64,000 nt of DNA, taken from the NCBI RefSeq assembly GCF_003967555.1, contig NZ_BIFS01000002.1:2418001-2482000 (forward strand). Reading direction: 5' to 3'. The notes under the pieces were generated by a model. The model was not told where the DNA came from and searched no databases. It saw only the letters and a list, made by a program, of their open reading frames with translations. The translations under genes were made by a program, and so were the position numbers. Below, piece after piece: positions 16,798 through 25,299 of this stretch. This stretch comes from Dictyobacter kobayashii. Its GTDB lineage: Bacteria > Chloroflexota > Ktedonobacteria > Ktedonobacterales > Ktedonobacteraceae. Each line of letters begins with the position of its first letter. The stretch's first letter is position 1.

Positions 16798-17058
16798 TTA
16801 TTCTCTGGTGGTGGTTCGTTGGGCCTGGACGCTGGGGAGCTGGGTGAATAGTTCTACGGGGTCGGTGTTCGTGATGGTGGCGATGAGCAGGAGGTGCTCT
16901 ACATTGATTTTGGTATAGCGGCCATTCATGAGGCGGTAGGCGGTATTGGGGGATACGTTATATTTCTCTATCAAGTCGCCCATCACTGTGTGGTGTTTGG
17001 CGGCAAATGTCTTTAAAAAGTAGGATAGATATTTGATGTCTTCTGTCTGGGTGACCAT
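16798..17058 (-). CDS. XRE/Cro-type helix-turn-helix protein
   Basis: The 86-residue protein is essentially one HTH domain: VMGDLIEKYNVSPNTAYRLMNGRYTKI is the helix-turn-helix, followed by VEHLLLIATITNTDPVELF. It is probably a DNA-binding regulator with unknown target. Its 3' end touches the last degenerate CRISPR repeat, so the array end and this gene abut. AAGGCAG lies upstream of the ATG. Confidence 0.7.
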   Translation of the reverse strand: MVTQTEDIKYLSYFLKTFAAKHHTVMGDLIEKYNVSPNTAYRLMNGRYTKINVEHLLLIATITNTDPVELFTQLPSVQAQRTTTRE

Positions 17059-17110
17059 TATATTTGTTCTGCCTTATCGTTATCGACTATTCCATACAGC
17101 CAGCTGTGCT

Positions 17111-17545
17111 TTATTGTTTGAAGCTTTCTACCACGGCATAAATAGCTTTCTTACAGAGCTCACGTCTATCCGCAGGCACATTCCTTAACAGTTCATCGAG
17201 TTCACCCGGCTTTTCACCGTCCTCCGGGGAAAGGGTGGCTACTTCGGCGAGGTAGTTGGGATACAGGTGTTGCTGTCCGTTCTCGATGTTCTGCCGTATC
17301 TGGCGATCCAGGCCGAGCACGCGGGCGGCTTCCAATAAAGGAATGTCCAGCGCCAGCACGAGAGGGACAAACGTCGAGATAGAGATGCGCTCGGAAATAG
17401 ATCGAATAAACATGCCGATCAGGGATTCATTGACATCGGCCGCTTCCGCCAGATGCTTTTGTTTCCAGCCACGCTCAGCCATGGCTTCGACGATTAATTG
17501 ATGAAAGGCGGCGCGTTGACTCTCACTAAACTCCATATTGGCCAT
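17111..17545 (-). CDS. XRE-like helix-turn-helix regulator
   Basis: The 144-residue protein has an N-terminal HTH (LIVEAMAERGWKQKHLAEAA, DVNESLIGMFIRS) and a helical C-terminal half (PADRRELCKKAIYAVVESF). The ATG at 17545 is chosen because GGAG is six bases upstream; a longer in-frame extension lacks such a site. It lies about 50 bases upstream of the smaller HTH gene in the same direction, so the two may form an operon. The target is unknown. Confidence 0.68.
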   Translation of the reverse strand: MANMEFSESQRAAFHQLIVEAMAERGWKQKHLAEAADVNESLIGMFIRSISERISISTFVPLVLALDIPLLEAARVLGLDRQIRQNIENGQQHLYPNYLAEVATLSPEDGEKPGELDELLRNVPADRRELCKKAIYAVVESFKQ

Positions 17546-17933
17546 TTGCTGCTCCAAAAATAAAAAAGTATGCGTATATCTTATCTCGCAACGCATACTA
17601 TACCAAATTCGATATTGCTAATCAACGCATTGGGATTTGAAATCAGCGATTTTAAACTTTTCGTGCCAGCCCTATCACGCTTTGTATTAGTTGAGGAGCA
17701 GTTTAAGATTGGGGAGCAGTTCGTGGATATCCTGGAGGGGTTTGAGCAGTGATTTCGCGGAGCTGGCTTCGCCCAACCTTGTTCTCATCCGTTATGTTCG
17801 TTAGGTGTCGTTGCATGGATGAAATCCTCAACAATAGCGTCATTCAGCCCGTGGATCGAAGGGACACCAGTCGCGCGGCGCAACGAGCACCACGGTGCTG
17901 CGACGCTCTGTACGAGCCAAAGGGAGATAAACA
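17546..17933. other. Intergenic stretch, no clear gene
   Basis: No complete gene is supported. A short plus-strand frame ending near 17752 finishes with FKIGEQFVDILEGFEQ, which has a protein-like composition and could be the tail of a decayed gene. AAGGGAGA at the right edge is the ribosome site of the next gene. Confidence 0.4.
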
Positions 17934-18317
17934 ATGGAAAACCAGGAAATTCGGACAGCCCTGGATCGGCACTGGGCAGCCTCCGCAGCCGGTGACATTG
18001 AAGCGGAACATGAGATCTATCACGACGACGTTCTGGTCGAGTATCCTCAGTCGGGCGAGCGAATCCGCGGTCGTCACAACATTCAGGCCCTTCGCGGACA
18101 TCATCCGGCGAAGCTGAGCTTCACCATCCGGCGCATTCTTGGGAGCGGCGATCTATGGATCACCGAGTACGTGCTCAGCTATAACGATCAGCCAACTCAA
18201 ACTGTCAGCATTATGGAGTTTCGCGATGGCAAGGTTGCCCACGAGACGCAGTACTTTGCCGATCCGTTCGCGCCACCCGCCTGGCGAACTCAGTGGGTCG
18301 AGCACCAGGAGAAATAG
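17934..18317 (+). CDS. SnoaL/NTF2-like protein
   Basis: The 127-residue cone-fold protein has the typical start (ALDRHWAASAAGDIEAEHEIY) and the middle DDVLVEYPQSGERIRGRHNI, and ends with FRDGKVAHETQYFADPF. Such proteins bind small hydrophobic molecules and sometimes act as isomerases or cyclases; there is not enough here to name a substrate. AAGGGAGA precedes the ATG. Confidence 0.82.
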   Translation: MENQEIRTALDRHWAASAAGDIEAEHEIYHDDVLVEYPQSGERIRGRHNIQALRGHHPAKLSFTIRRILGSGDLWITEYVLSYNDQPTQTVSIMEFRDGKVAHETQYFADPFAPPAWRTQWVEHQEK

Positions 18318-18437
18318 TTCAGTAAAAAATGCGGAGAGGTCTCTTTTATGGGAGCTGTCAGCTTGTAGTCATTGACCACTGGCACCGAGAGAGCACAACC
18401 TTCTGTCGTCAATGCGTAACTTTTGGTTAGTTAACTC

Positions 18438-18468
18438 TTGACCTCAAGTACTTGAGGTTCTTTATACT
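18438..18468 (+). promoter_or_regulatory. MerR-type promoter with 19-bp spacer and operator
   Basis: TTGACC (18438-18443) and TATACT (18463-18468) are separated by 19 bases, the stretched spacing characteristic of MerR-activated promoters. The perfect palindrome ACCTCAAGTACTTGAGGT (18441-18458) fills the spacer. The start codon of the merR gene is only six bases beyond the -10, so the transcript is probably leaderless. Confidence 0.75.
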
Positions 18469-18474
18469 GAGGCT

Positions 18475-18929
18475 ATGGATAATACATCATCTATTCAAAC
18501 TCAAGCAACATATACCATTCATGAAGTGGCTGAGAGGAGTGGTTTGAGCATTCCGACTCTCAGATACTATGAAGACATCGGGCTGTTGCCTGCTGTCCGG
18601 CGCGATACAAGCAGTGGGCATCGACGCTATAGTGCTGACGCTGTGCAACTCATAGAGTCACTCGCAAACTTGCGTGCCGTTGGTATGAGCATAGAGGAGA
18701 TGCGTACGTATCTGGCCCTTCGTGAGGGGGCGACGAGACGGCGATTGAGAAGCGAGAGCTTTTTCGGGCGCACGCCGAAGAGATAAGCCAGCAGATTGCG
18801 CGGCTGCAGATACGTCAACGCTATCTCACGTTTAAAGTCGCCTATTGGGACGCCCGGGCCCGTGGTGACATGGATGAGGCCGAGTCCATCGCGCAAGAGT
18901 ATGAGAGTATTGTTAAAGAGTTGAGATAA
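18475..18929 (+). CDS. MerR-family regulator (one frameshift)
   Basis: The N-terminus is a MerR winged helix (YTIHEVAERSGLSIPTLRYYEDIGLLP, GHRRYSADAVQLIESLANLR). The frame breaks at the G run 18725-18729. One added G continues with ETAIEKRELFRAHAEEISQQ, a dimerisation coiled coil, ending IVKELR at 18929, about 151 residues. No Shine-Dalgarno site is present, in line with leaderless translation. The SDR gene begins 20 bases later, so the regulator probably activates its own operon. The short C-terminus without metal-binding cysteines resembles aldehyde- or redox-type MerR proteins. Confidence 0.85.
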
Positions 18930-18949
18930 TAACCGAAGGAAAAAAGCAT

Positions 18950-19921
18950 ATGACTGCATTAATAGTGACACCGTTTGGTGCTACGACGACCGCTATGGAA
19001 GTCATCGAAGGAGTACATGTACGAGGAAAACGAGCCATTGTGACCGGTGGCGCAAGTGGTATCGGCACGGAAACTGCTCGTGCGCTGGCCCAGGCTGGTG
19101 CTGACGTGACGCTTGCCGTCCGTAATATCGATGCTGGTGAGCGGGCGGCTGACGATATCAGACAGACAACTGGCAAGCGGAACATAAGTGTCAGAATGCT
19201 CGACTTATCAGACCTGAACTCAGTACGTGCGTTTGTAAAAGGCTGGCAGGGTTCGCTTGATATCCTCGTTAATAACGCTGGTGTGATGGCCATTCCAACG
19301 CGGGAGGTCAGTGCGCAAGGGCATGAGCTGCAGTTTGCGACGAACCATCTTGGTCACTTCGCGCTGGCACTGGGCTTACACGATGCCATGGCGGCTACGG
19401 GTCATGCTCGTATCGTCTCGGTGAGTTCAGTGGGTCATATTAACGGTGAGGTTAATGTTGATGACATTGACTTTGTGCATCGCCCCTATGATGCCTGGAC
19501 CTCTTATGGGCAATCCAAGACCGCCAACATCCTTTTCGCGGTGGAAGCGGCAAAGCGTTGGGCGGCTGATGGCATCATTGCCAATGCGCTCAACCCCGGC
19601 CGGATTGCCAGTACGAATCTTGGGCGCTACGTGAAGGAGGCGCCGGTGAATCCCGCACTATCAGGTCCGGCAAGTAATGGTGTGTCAGTTAAGAGCATCG
19701 AGCAAGGCGCGGCTACCTCGGTTTTGCTGGCTGCCTCACCATTGGTTGAGGGCGTAACCGGCCGGTATTTTGAAGACTGCAACGAAGCGGGACCGCATCA
19801 GCCTGGTATTCGTCGCGGTGTGGCCGCATATGCCATCGACCCCGGTAACGCCGCAAGGTTATGGCATATATCTCAGGCCATGCTCAACGAAGCACATTGG
19901 TCTGATACAACTGACAAATAG
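18950..19921 (+). CDS. Short-chain dehydrogenase/reductase
   Basis: Classical SDR oxidoreductase using NAD(P). The Rossmann motif is TGGASGIGTE, followed by LDILVNNAGVM, the catalytic serine in VSVSSVGH and the YGQSK catalytic Tyr/Lys pair. At 323 residues it resembles the retinol-dehydrogenase/WW-oxidoreductase-like branch (ATNHLGHFAL). GAAGGA precedes the ATG. It is probably co-transcribed with the upstream merR gene. The substrate is unknown. Confidence 0.88.
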   Translation: MTALIVTPFGATTTAMEVIEGVHVRGKRAIVTGGASGIGTETARALAQAGADVTLAVRNIDAGERAADDIRQTTGKRNISVRMLDLSDLNSVRAFVKGWQGSLDILVNNAGVMAIPTREVSAQGHELQFATNHLGHFALALGLHDAMAATGHARIVSVSSVGHINGEVNVDDIDFVHRPYDAWTSYGQSKTANILFAVEAAKRWAADGIIANALNPGRIASTNLGRYVKEAPVNPALSGPASNGVSVKSIEQGAATSVLLAASPLVEGVTGRYFEDCNEAGPHQPGIRRGVAAYAIDPGNAARLWHISQAMLNEAHWSDTTDK

Positions 19922-19986
19922 TTCTAACTTTATCTACTACGGGGCGGCCCAGGCAGTCAAAAGAAGTAAGCAAGGAGTAAGAAAGC

Positions 19987-20514
19987 ATGGAAAAGGAGCT
20001 ACCAGCCTATCGTGAGATCGGCCCGCAACGTTATCGAGAGATTTCTGGTCTCTATTATGAGGACTTTGTCGTGGGCGATGCCTTCGAGCATCGTCCTGGC
20101 AGAACCATTACGGATGCTGATAATATCTGGATGACGTTGCTCACGATGAATACACAACCGGTCCACTTCGACGCAGCTTATGCCGCGCAGACTGAATGGA
20201 AAAAGTTGCTGGTGGATAGCACCTTGACGCTGGCGCTCCTCACCGGGATGAGCGTGCGCACCGTCAGTGCTAAGGTGGTAGCCAATCTAGGCTGGGACAA
20301 GGTGAGAGCCACCCATCCTGTTTTTGCTGGCGATACACTCTATGCTGAATCTACGGTACTGGCGAAGCGTGAGTCCAAGAGCCGGCCAACCCAGGGCATC
20401 GTCACCGTATTCACGCGCGGGCTCAATCAGGATGGCGTGGAAGTCATGAGCTTTGAGCGCACGATGCTCATTTATAAGCGCGATCATTCTCCTGAAACCG
20501 CCGCCAACTACTAG
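19987..20514 (+). CDS. MaoC-family hydratase
   Basis: The 175-residue hot-dog-fold protein has YYEDFVVGDAFEHRPGRTIT, the hydratase motif region NTQPVHFDAAYAAQTEW with the conserved Asp/His, and AGDTLYAESTVLAKRESKS. This is close to the mesaconyl-CoA / (R)-enoyl-CoA hydratase type. An AAGGAG site precedes the ATG. It follows the SDR gene by 65 bases in the same direction, so an acyl-CoA reduction/hydration pair is possible. Confidence 0.83.
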   Translation: MEKELPAYREIGPQRYREISGLYYEDFVVGDAFEHRPGRTITDADNIWMTLLTMNTQPVHFDAAYAAQTEWKKLLVDSTLTLALLTGMSVRTVSAKVVANLGWDKVRATHPVFAGDTLYAESTVLAKRESKSRPTQGIVTVFTRGLNQDGVEVMSFERTMLIYKRDHSPETAANY

Positions 20515-20547
20515 TTGCAGGAATAATGCCCATTGCGAGCGAAATCC

Positions 20548-20594
20548 TTGACAGGACTTAATTTAATCCTTATAATAAGTGTAAGATTATTATA
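20548..20594 (+). promoter_or_regulatory. Consensus sigma-70 promoter overlapped by an operator
   Basis: TTGACA (20548-20553) and TATAAT (20571-20576) match both consensus hexamers with a 17-base spacer. The inverted repeat TATAATAA / TTATTATA (20571-20578 and 20587-20594) overlaps the -10. It precedes the ROK repressor gene by about 105 bases. Such a strong promoter is likely held off by a repressor, plausibly the ROK protein itself. Confidence 0.7.
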
Positions 20595-20698
20595 CTTGGT
20601 TATTTCGATCAGCATGGTTCTCATGGTCAATTCGTGCAATGTATGCTCGAAATGTTTGAAATTGTATTCGCTGATTCTCCTGTACGAGGAGTAGGAAT

Positions 20699-21940
20699 GT
20701 GCTAACAGCCAGCCTTACATCGCGCGACGTCAGGCGCGTTAATCGGTCGATAGTGTTGCACGCGATCTATCGTGCCGGAGATATCAGCCGTCTGCAATTG
20801 AGCCAGAGCGCCGGTTTAAGTGTCGCTACCGTTACGAATGTCGTGGCTGAACTCCTTGCCGAGGGTATACTCCTGGAGGCTGGCCTTGAACCCTCCAATG
20901 GCGGCCGGCCAAGGACGATTTTGCGCCTCAATCGTGAATATGGCTATTTCTTTGGCGTCGAAATTGGCGAGACCGATGTGGTGGTGGAGATTTTTGACCT
21001 GACCCTGCAGAATTTGCGCACCGCTCACTATTTTTTGCACGGCGAAGAGAATCATCCCACGAAGGCTGTGCAATGTGTTATCGAGGGTGTTACCACGCTC
21101 CTTGCCGCTTTAGCCATCCCTGTTGAGAAAGTTTTGGGTATGGGCCTGGGCGTGTTGGGGCTGGTTGACCATACCGATAATGATGCGGTTCTGGCCCCTT
21201 CCTGGCAATGGCAGCGCGTGCCGCTTAAGGCACTGATTAGCCAGGCCCTGCCCATACCGCTTTTCCTGGATAATGGTTCTAAAACCATGGCCCTGGCCGA
21301 ACTGCACAAAAGGGAGGTGGAGGCCGGCGATGAGACGATGATCGTTGTGAACCTGGGAACCGGGGTTGGCGCGGGCATCATCTATGAAGGGAAACTGTAT
21401 CGCGGTAAAACGAATAGCGCCGGTGAATGGGGACATACCGTGATGGCCCTGGATGGGGCTGTCTGCCGCTGTGGGCACCGTGGCTGTCTCGAAGCCTATG
21501 TTGGCGCCAGCGCGATCATCAGCCGCTTCACGCAACTTGTCCCTACCAGCCCGCTTGCTTCGAATGAGAATGAGATGCAAGCCCTCACGGCGATCCTTGA
21601 AGCGGCCCAGCAGGGGGATGGGGCCGCCACCCAGGCCTTGCATGATACAGCCCACTACCTGGGAGCAGGCCTGGCCAACCTGGTCAATCTATTCAATCCC
21701 CAATCCATTATTCTGGGTGGCTGGGTTGGTACCTTGCTTGGTCCATATCTCTTGTCCGAGGTGCGGCAGTTTGTGGCGCGTTATGCGCTCGAGTCGCCGT
21801 TTGGCGCAACACAGATACTTGTCAGCCAACTAGGGAAGGATGCTGGCAGTATTGGTGCGGCCCTGCTTGCTCACGATAGCTTCTTTACCTCTGACATCCG
21901 TACCATTGACACACAACATAATTCACTGGCGGCCCAGTAA
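20699..21940 (+). CDS. ROK-family transcriptional repressor (NagC/XylR type)
   Basis: The 413-residue protein has an N-terminal winged helix (LQLSQSAGLSVATVTNVVAEL) and a ROK sugar-kinase-like domain (VNLGTGVGAGIIYEGKLYRG, AGEWGHTVM) with the zinc motif CRCGHRGCLEAY. Sugar binding would release it from DNA. GTG start at 20699 with GAGGAG upstream; the overlapping ATG at 20697 hits a stop at once. The GH30 gene downstream is a likely target. Confidence 0.88.
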   Translation: MLTASLTSRDVRRVNRSIVLHAIYRAGDISRLQLSQSAGLSVATVTNVVAELLAEGILLEAGLEPSNGGRPRTILRLNREYGYFFGVEIGETDVVVEIFDLTLQNLRTAHYFLHGEENHPTKAVQCVIEGVTTLLAALAIPVEKVLGMGLGVLGLVDHTDNDAVLAPSWQWQRVPLKALISQALPIPLFLDNGSKTMALAELHKREVEAGDETMIVVNLGTGVGAGIIYEGKLYRGKTNSAGEWGHTVMALDGAVCRCGHRGCLEAYVGASAIISRFTQLVPTSPLASNENEMQALTAILEAAQQGDGAATQALHDTAHYLGAGLANLVNLFNPQSIILGGWVGTLLGPYLLSEVRQFVARYALESPFGATQILVSQLGKDAGSIGAALLAHDSFFTSDIRTIDTQHNSLAAQ

Positions 21941-22102
21941 GGAAGTCAGCAGCGGACTTTGTGGTCCTATACATTGTGTATGCTGCTGTCCGTATTTCCT
22001 TACGACAGCTTGTCCAGCTATCTATAGAGGTGGTTGCCTATGGTAGCCATCCAGCCTTTTCTCTCGGTTTGTGCGACCAACATGTATTTCAAGGAGGATT
22101 CT

Positions 22103-24016
22103 ATGTACTGGTCGACCCCGTTGCGCAACGTTTCTGTGCGCTCCCTTCATGTTTCTGTCATTTGTACCATCTTACTTTTTAGTGTTGTGGCTATCTTCTC
22201 CAGTCCTCCGCAGGTCCATGCGGCCGGTGAAACGGTCAATGTCTGGCTTACCACCGGCGATCTGAGCACCCACCTGGCGCCACAGGCCAACCTGACCTTT
22301 GGCAATGGGGGTGGTGGTGGCAATGTGATTACCGTCAATGAGAATCAGACCTATCAGCAGATGGATGGTTTTGGGGCTTCTTTTACGGATTCCAGTGCCT
22401 GGCTGGTCTATAACAAGATGAGTGGCAGCCAGCGTTCTACCCTGATGAATAGCCTCTTTAGCAGTACGAGTGGTATTGGTCTGGACTTCTTGCGCCAGCC
22501 GATAGGTGCCTCGGATCTGACGCCACCGGCCCCCACCGTGGGTGAATATTCCTATGATGATATGCCCGCCGGCCAGACCGATCCTTCCCTGACGCATTTC
22601 TCTATCAATCACGATACCGCTTACATTATTCCTGTCCTCAAGCAGGCTTTGCAGATCAACCCTTCGATTAAAATTATGGGTACGCCCTGGAGTCCTCCAG
22701 GCTGGATGAAGTCGAGCGGTTCCATGGAGGGTGGCACGCTCAATTCCAGCGCCTATAGTGCCTACGCCAACTATTTTGCAAAGTATGTGCAGGCCTACCA
22801 GGCACAGGGCTTGCCCATCTACGCGATTACCCCGCAGAATGAGCCGCTCTATGTACCCAATGGCTATCCCGGAATGTCTTTTCCGGCTGCGGATGAGACG
22901 AACTTTATCAAGAACAACCTGGGACCTACCTTTGCCCAGGATGGCATTACGACGAAGATCCTGGGCTACGACCACAACTGGGATCAACCGGGCTATCCCG
23001 ACACGATCCTGGGTGATTCAACGGCCAGCTCCTATACCGCCGGCACGGCCTGGCACTGCTATGGTGGTACCGTTGATGCCCAGACGACAGTACACAATTC
23101 GTTCCCCAACAAAGATACCTGGGAGACTGAATGCTCCGGCGGCACCTGGGAGAACAGCAATGGTTTCCCGAACACGATGTCTCTGCTGATCGGTGTTGTG
23201 CGCAACTGGGGCAAGTCGGTTGTGCGCTGGGGGATGGTGCTCGATCCAAATGGTCAGCCTAACCTTGGGACGGGCGCAGCCTGCTCTACCTGTCGTGGCG
23301 TGGTGAGTGTAGATCAGAATAGCGGGAATGTGACCTATAACGGGGATTATTACGGACTGGGGCAGGCCAGTAAGTTTGTTGCCCCTGGCGCTTACCATAT
23401 CGATTCCAGTGCGGGCAACAATGGCATCCAGGACGTGGCGTTCAAGAATCCCGATGGCTCGAAGGTGCTGGTGGCCTACAACTCCGCGTCCAGTAGCCAG
23501 TCCTTCAATGTGCAGTGGGGAGGCGAGAACTTTGCCTATACGCTGCCGGCGGGCGCGGCGGCCACATTTAAATGGAGTGGGACTCAAGCTGGTGGCGGCT
23601 CTGGCGCGCCCATAGGCAAGACAATCTGGCTCAATGCAACCAATGGCAACTATGTGAGTGCCAGAATCGATCAGAGTAATAATCCGCTGAACGCAAGCGC
23701 GACCCAGGTGCAGGCCTGGGAAGAGTTTGATGTTATCGACGCCGGCAATGGACTGATCGCCCTGAAGTCCCATGCCAACGGGGATTATGTGAGCACCAGA
23801 ATCGATCAGAGCAACAATCCACTCGATGCGAGCGCGACCCAGGTGCAGGCCTGGGAGGAATTTACCTGGCTCCCACAGAGCGATGGCACCATCGCGCTCC
23901 AGGCCCAGGCAAACGGGGATTATGTGAGCGCGCGCACTGATCAGAATAATACCCCGCTGGAAGCTATGGTGACCCAGATCCAGGGCTGGGAGAAATTTAC
24001 CTGGGGACAGGTGTAG
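22103..24016 (+). CDS. Secreted GH30 glycoside hydrolase with fascin-like repeats
   Basis: Signal peptide at residues about 1-40 (hydrophobic CTILLFSVVAIF, then VHAAG). The GH30 catalytic domain carries YQQMDGFGASFTDSSAW, MGTPWSPPGWMKS, the acid/base glutamate in ITPQNEPLY and the nucleophile in WETECSGGTW. The C-terminal about 140 residues hold three repeats of NGDYVSARxDQxNxPLxA ... VQAWEEF, a fascin-like beta-trefoil that probably binds glycan. The likely activity is beta-1,6-glucan or beta-glucosyl hydrolysis. ATG 22103 is chosen for the AAGGAGG site five bases upstream. It follows the ROK gene by 160 bases. Intact, about 637 residues. Confidence 0.9.
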   Translation: MYWSTPLRNVSVRSLHVSVICTILLFSVVAIFSSPPQVHAAGETVNVWLTTGDLSTHLAPQANLTFGNGGGGGNVITVNENQTYQQMDGFGASFTDSSAWLVYNKMSGSQRSTLMNSLFSSTSGIGLDFLRQPIGASDLTPPAPTVGEYSYDDMPAGQTDPSLTHFSINHDTAYIIPVLKQALQINPSIKIMGTPWSPPGWMKSSGSMEGGTLNSSAYSAYANYFAKYVQAYQAQGLPIYAITPQNEPLYVPNGYPGMSFPAADETNFIKNNLGPTFAQDGITTKILGYDHNWDQPGYPDTILGDSTASSYTAGTAWHCYGGTVDAQTTVHNSFPNKDTWETECSGGTWENSNGFPNTMSLLIGVVRNWGKSVVRWGMVLDPNGQPNLGTGAACSTCRGVVSVDQNSGNVTYNGDYYGLGQASKFVAPGAYHIDSSAGNNGIQDVAFKNPDGSKVLVAYNSASSSQSFNVQWGGENFAYTLPAGAAATFKWSGTQAGGGSGAPIGKTIWLNATNGNYVSARIDQSNNPLNASATQVQAWEEFDVIDAGNGLIALKSHANGDYVSTRIDQSNNPLDASATQVQAWEEFTWLPQSDGTIALQAQANGDYVSARTDQNNTPLEAMVTQIQGWEKFTWGQV

Positions 24017-24348
24017 TAGGCGCGGGTCTTGTCCCTGCTTTTACCCGTGATGATCGAGAAAGAAGCAATAAACATGCTATGCAGCGGTGAAAAAACGTAC
24101 CATATCGCATTTTGGAGTGCGTCTCCAGGCTAGAAGCAAGCAAGCGGGGACAAGCCCCGCACGTACTGTCGTTTTTTTTCTTTTTGCATGTTCTTAAATT
24201 GAACGTATTGACGGCATGGCTGGATTGAAGAGCCATGCCGTCTCTGCTTTTGTGGGCTGTGAATGTGTTAGCTTTTATGCCGCTTTGGAGTCGCTGAGGT
24301 CGCTGCTGAACGTGCTCGACAGCGTCGAGATCACGCTAGCTTTGCTGA
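24017..24348. repeat. Gap with one REP-like unit
   Basis: A copy of the dispersed repeat lies at 24142-24165, with one change from the copies near 1216 and 36068. A T-rich run follows (24171-24185), which could act as the terminator of the GH30 gene. No gene is seen in the rest of the gap. Confidence 0.6.
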
Positions 24349-25242
24349 TCAGGATGCCCAGTTCGCGGGTACGGCGTCCAGGTCGACTAGAGGCAGGCCG
24401 GTACGCTCTTTGATGTAGCCCAGCAGTTGCTGATGCCAGCGATCATAGGCGGCCTGGTCGAGTTCAGGCTGGATCTTTATCCGTGGAGAGAGCCTGGAAT
24501 GGTATTGCCAGCGGATGATCCTCTGTGGGCTGGCTAACTCATAGTAGGGGGCATATTTGTCACTATTAATTTTGATGGGCGTGGATGGTCCTTTATAGGT
24601 CGCGAAGAAGCAGATATCCTGCCATGGTATTGGCTGCCTGATCTTATCTATCGCGGTAGCGATACCGTCTTCGGACACCTCGACATAGGGCCATTTCGGC
24701 TTACTTCGCTCTATATATGTTGCAATAAATAACAATATGCCTATTGCCAGCGTGATTACAGCTCCTATCAGTAAAGCAACGAGCAGCGATATACTAAAAG
24801 ATAAAACACCCATTACTGTCAGAAAAATGAAGCTAAATAGCAGGATGATCAGTAATATAGCACTTACTTTTGTAGTGGTAACAACTCTATCAGGTTGAGG
24901 TATTTGAGGAGCTGGAACGGGTTGGTATGAGGCTTGATAGCTCGCTGGTTGCGCGAATGCCTGCTGTCGCTTTCGTTGCAATCTGCGCCAGTAGCGCTGC
25001 GGCAAATACGTATTATAAAAATTCAGGAAGAAATTTAAGAAAAGAATCAGGAATAAAGCCACACTTCTGAGTGTGCCGACTAAATTGAAGGGGTTAAATG
25101 GCAGAGTAAATATAACAAGCAAATATATAGCAGAAAAAATGCCATAAAAAATCAATATGATGTTGTTTATAGCTTGATTCCTGGTGTCTATCTGTGGATC
25201 TACTGGAGCAAAGGTTGTAGCGCTAAAGTTATTATCAATCAT
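24349..25242 (-). CDS. Paralogous membrane protein, A-type module
   Basis: The 297-residue protein begins FSATTFAPVDPQIDTRNQ, nearly the same as the paralogue at 26225-27175. It has two membrane segments, a basic loop (LPQRYWRRLQRKRQQAF), two more membrane segments and a soluble end. The end carries VEVSEDGIATAIDKIRQPI, WQDICFFATYKG, YYELASPQRIIRW and IKERTGLPLVDLD. It is last of four same-direction genes. No function is assigned; a PH-like soluble domain is possible. Confidence 0.65.
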   Translation of the reverse strand: MIDNNFSATTFAPVDPQIDTRNQAINNIILIFYGIFSAIYLLVIFTLPFNPFNLVGTLRSVALFLILFLNFFLNFYNTYLPQRYWRRLQRKRQQAFAQPASYQASYQPVPAPQIPQPDRVVTTTKVSAILLIILLFSFIFLTVMGVLSFSISLLVALLIGAVITLAIGILLFIATYIERSKPKWPYVEVSEDGIATAIDKIRQPIPWQDICFFATYKGPSTPIKINSDKYAPYYELASPQRIIRWQYHSRLSPRIKIQPELDQAAYDRWHQQLLGYIKERTGLPLVDLDAVPANWAS

Positions 25243-25299
25243 ATCATTCCGTCTTTTCTATAGCTGGTTTTCATGAAATAAGTTATCTATGCGTTATTT

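Noticed and set aside
17570..17752. Short plus-strand frame ending FKIGEQFVDILEGFEQ
   Set aside because: Only the last 25 residues look protein-like and there is no credible start; kept as a note on a possible relic.
18441..18458. SoxR box
   Set aside because: The half-sites resemble SoxR sites but the palindrome is two bases shorter at the centre, and the linked regulator lacks the Fe-S cysteine cluster.
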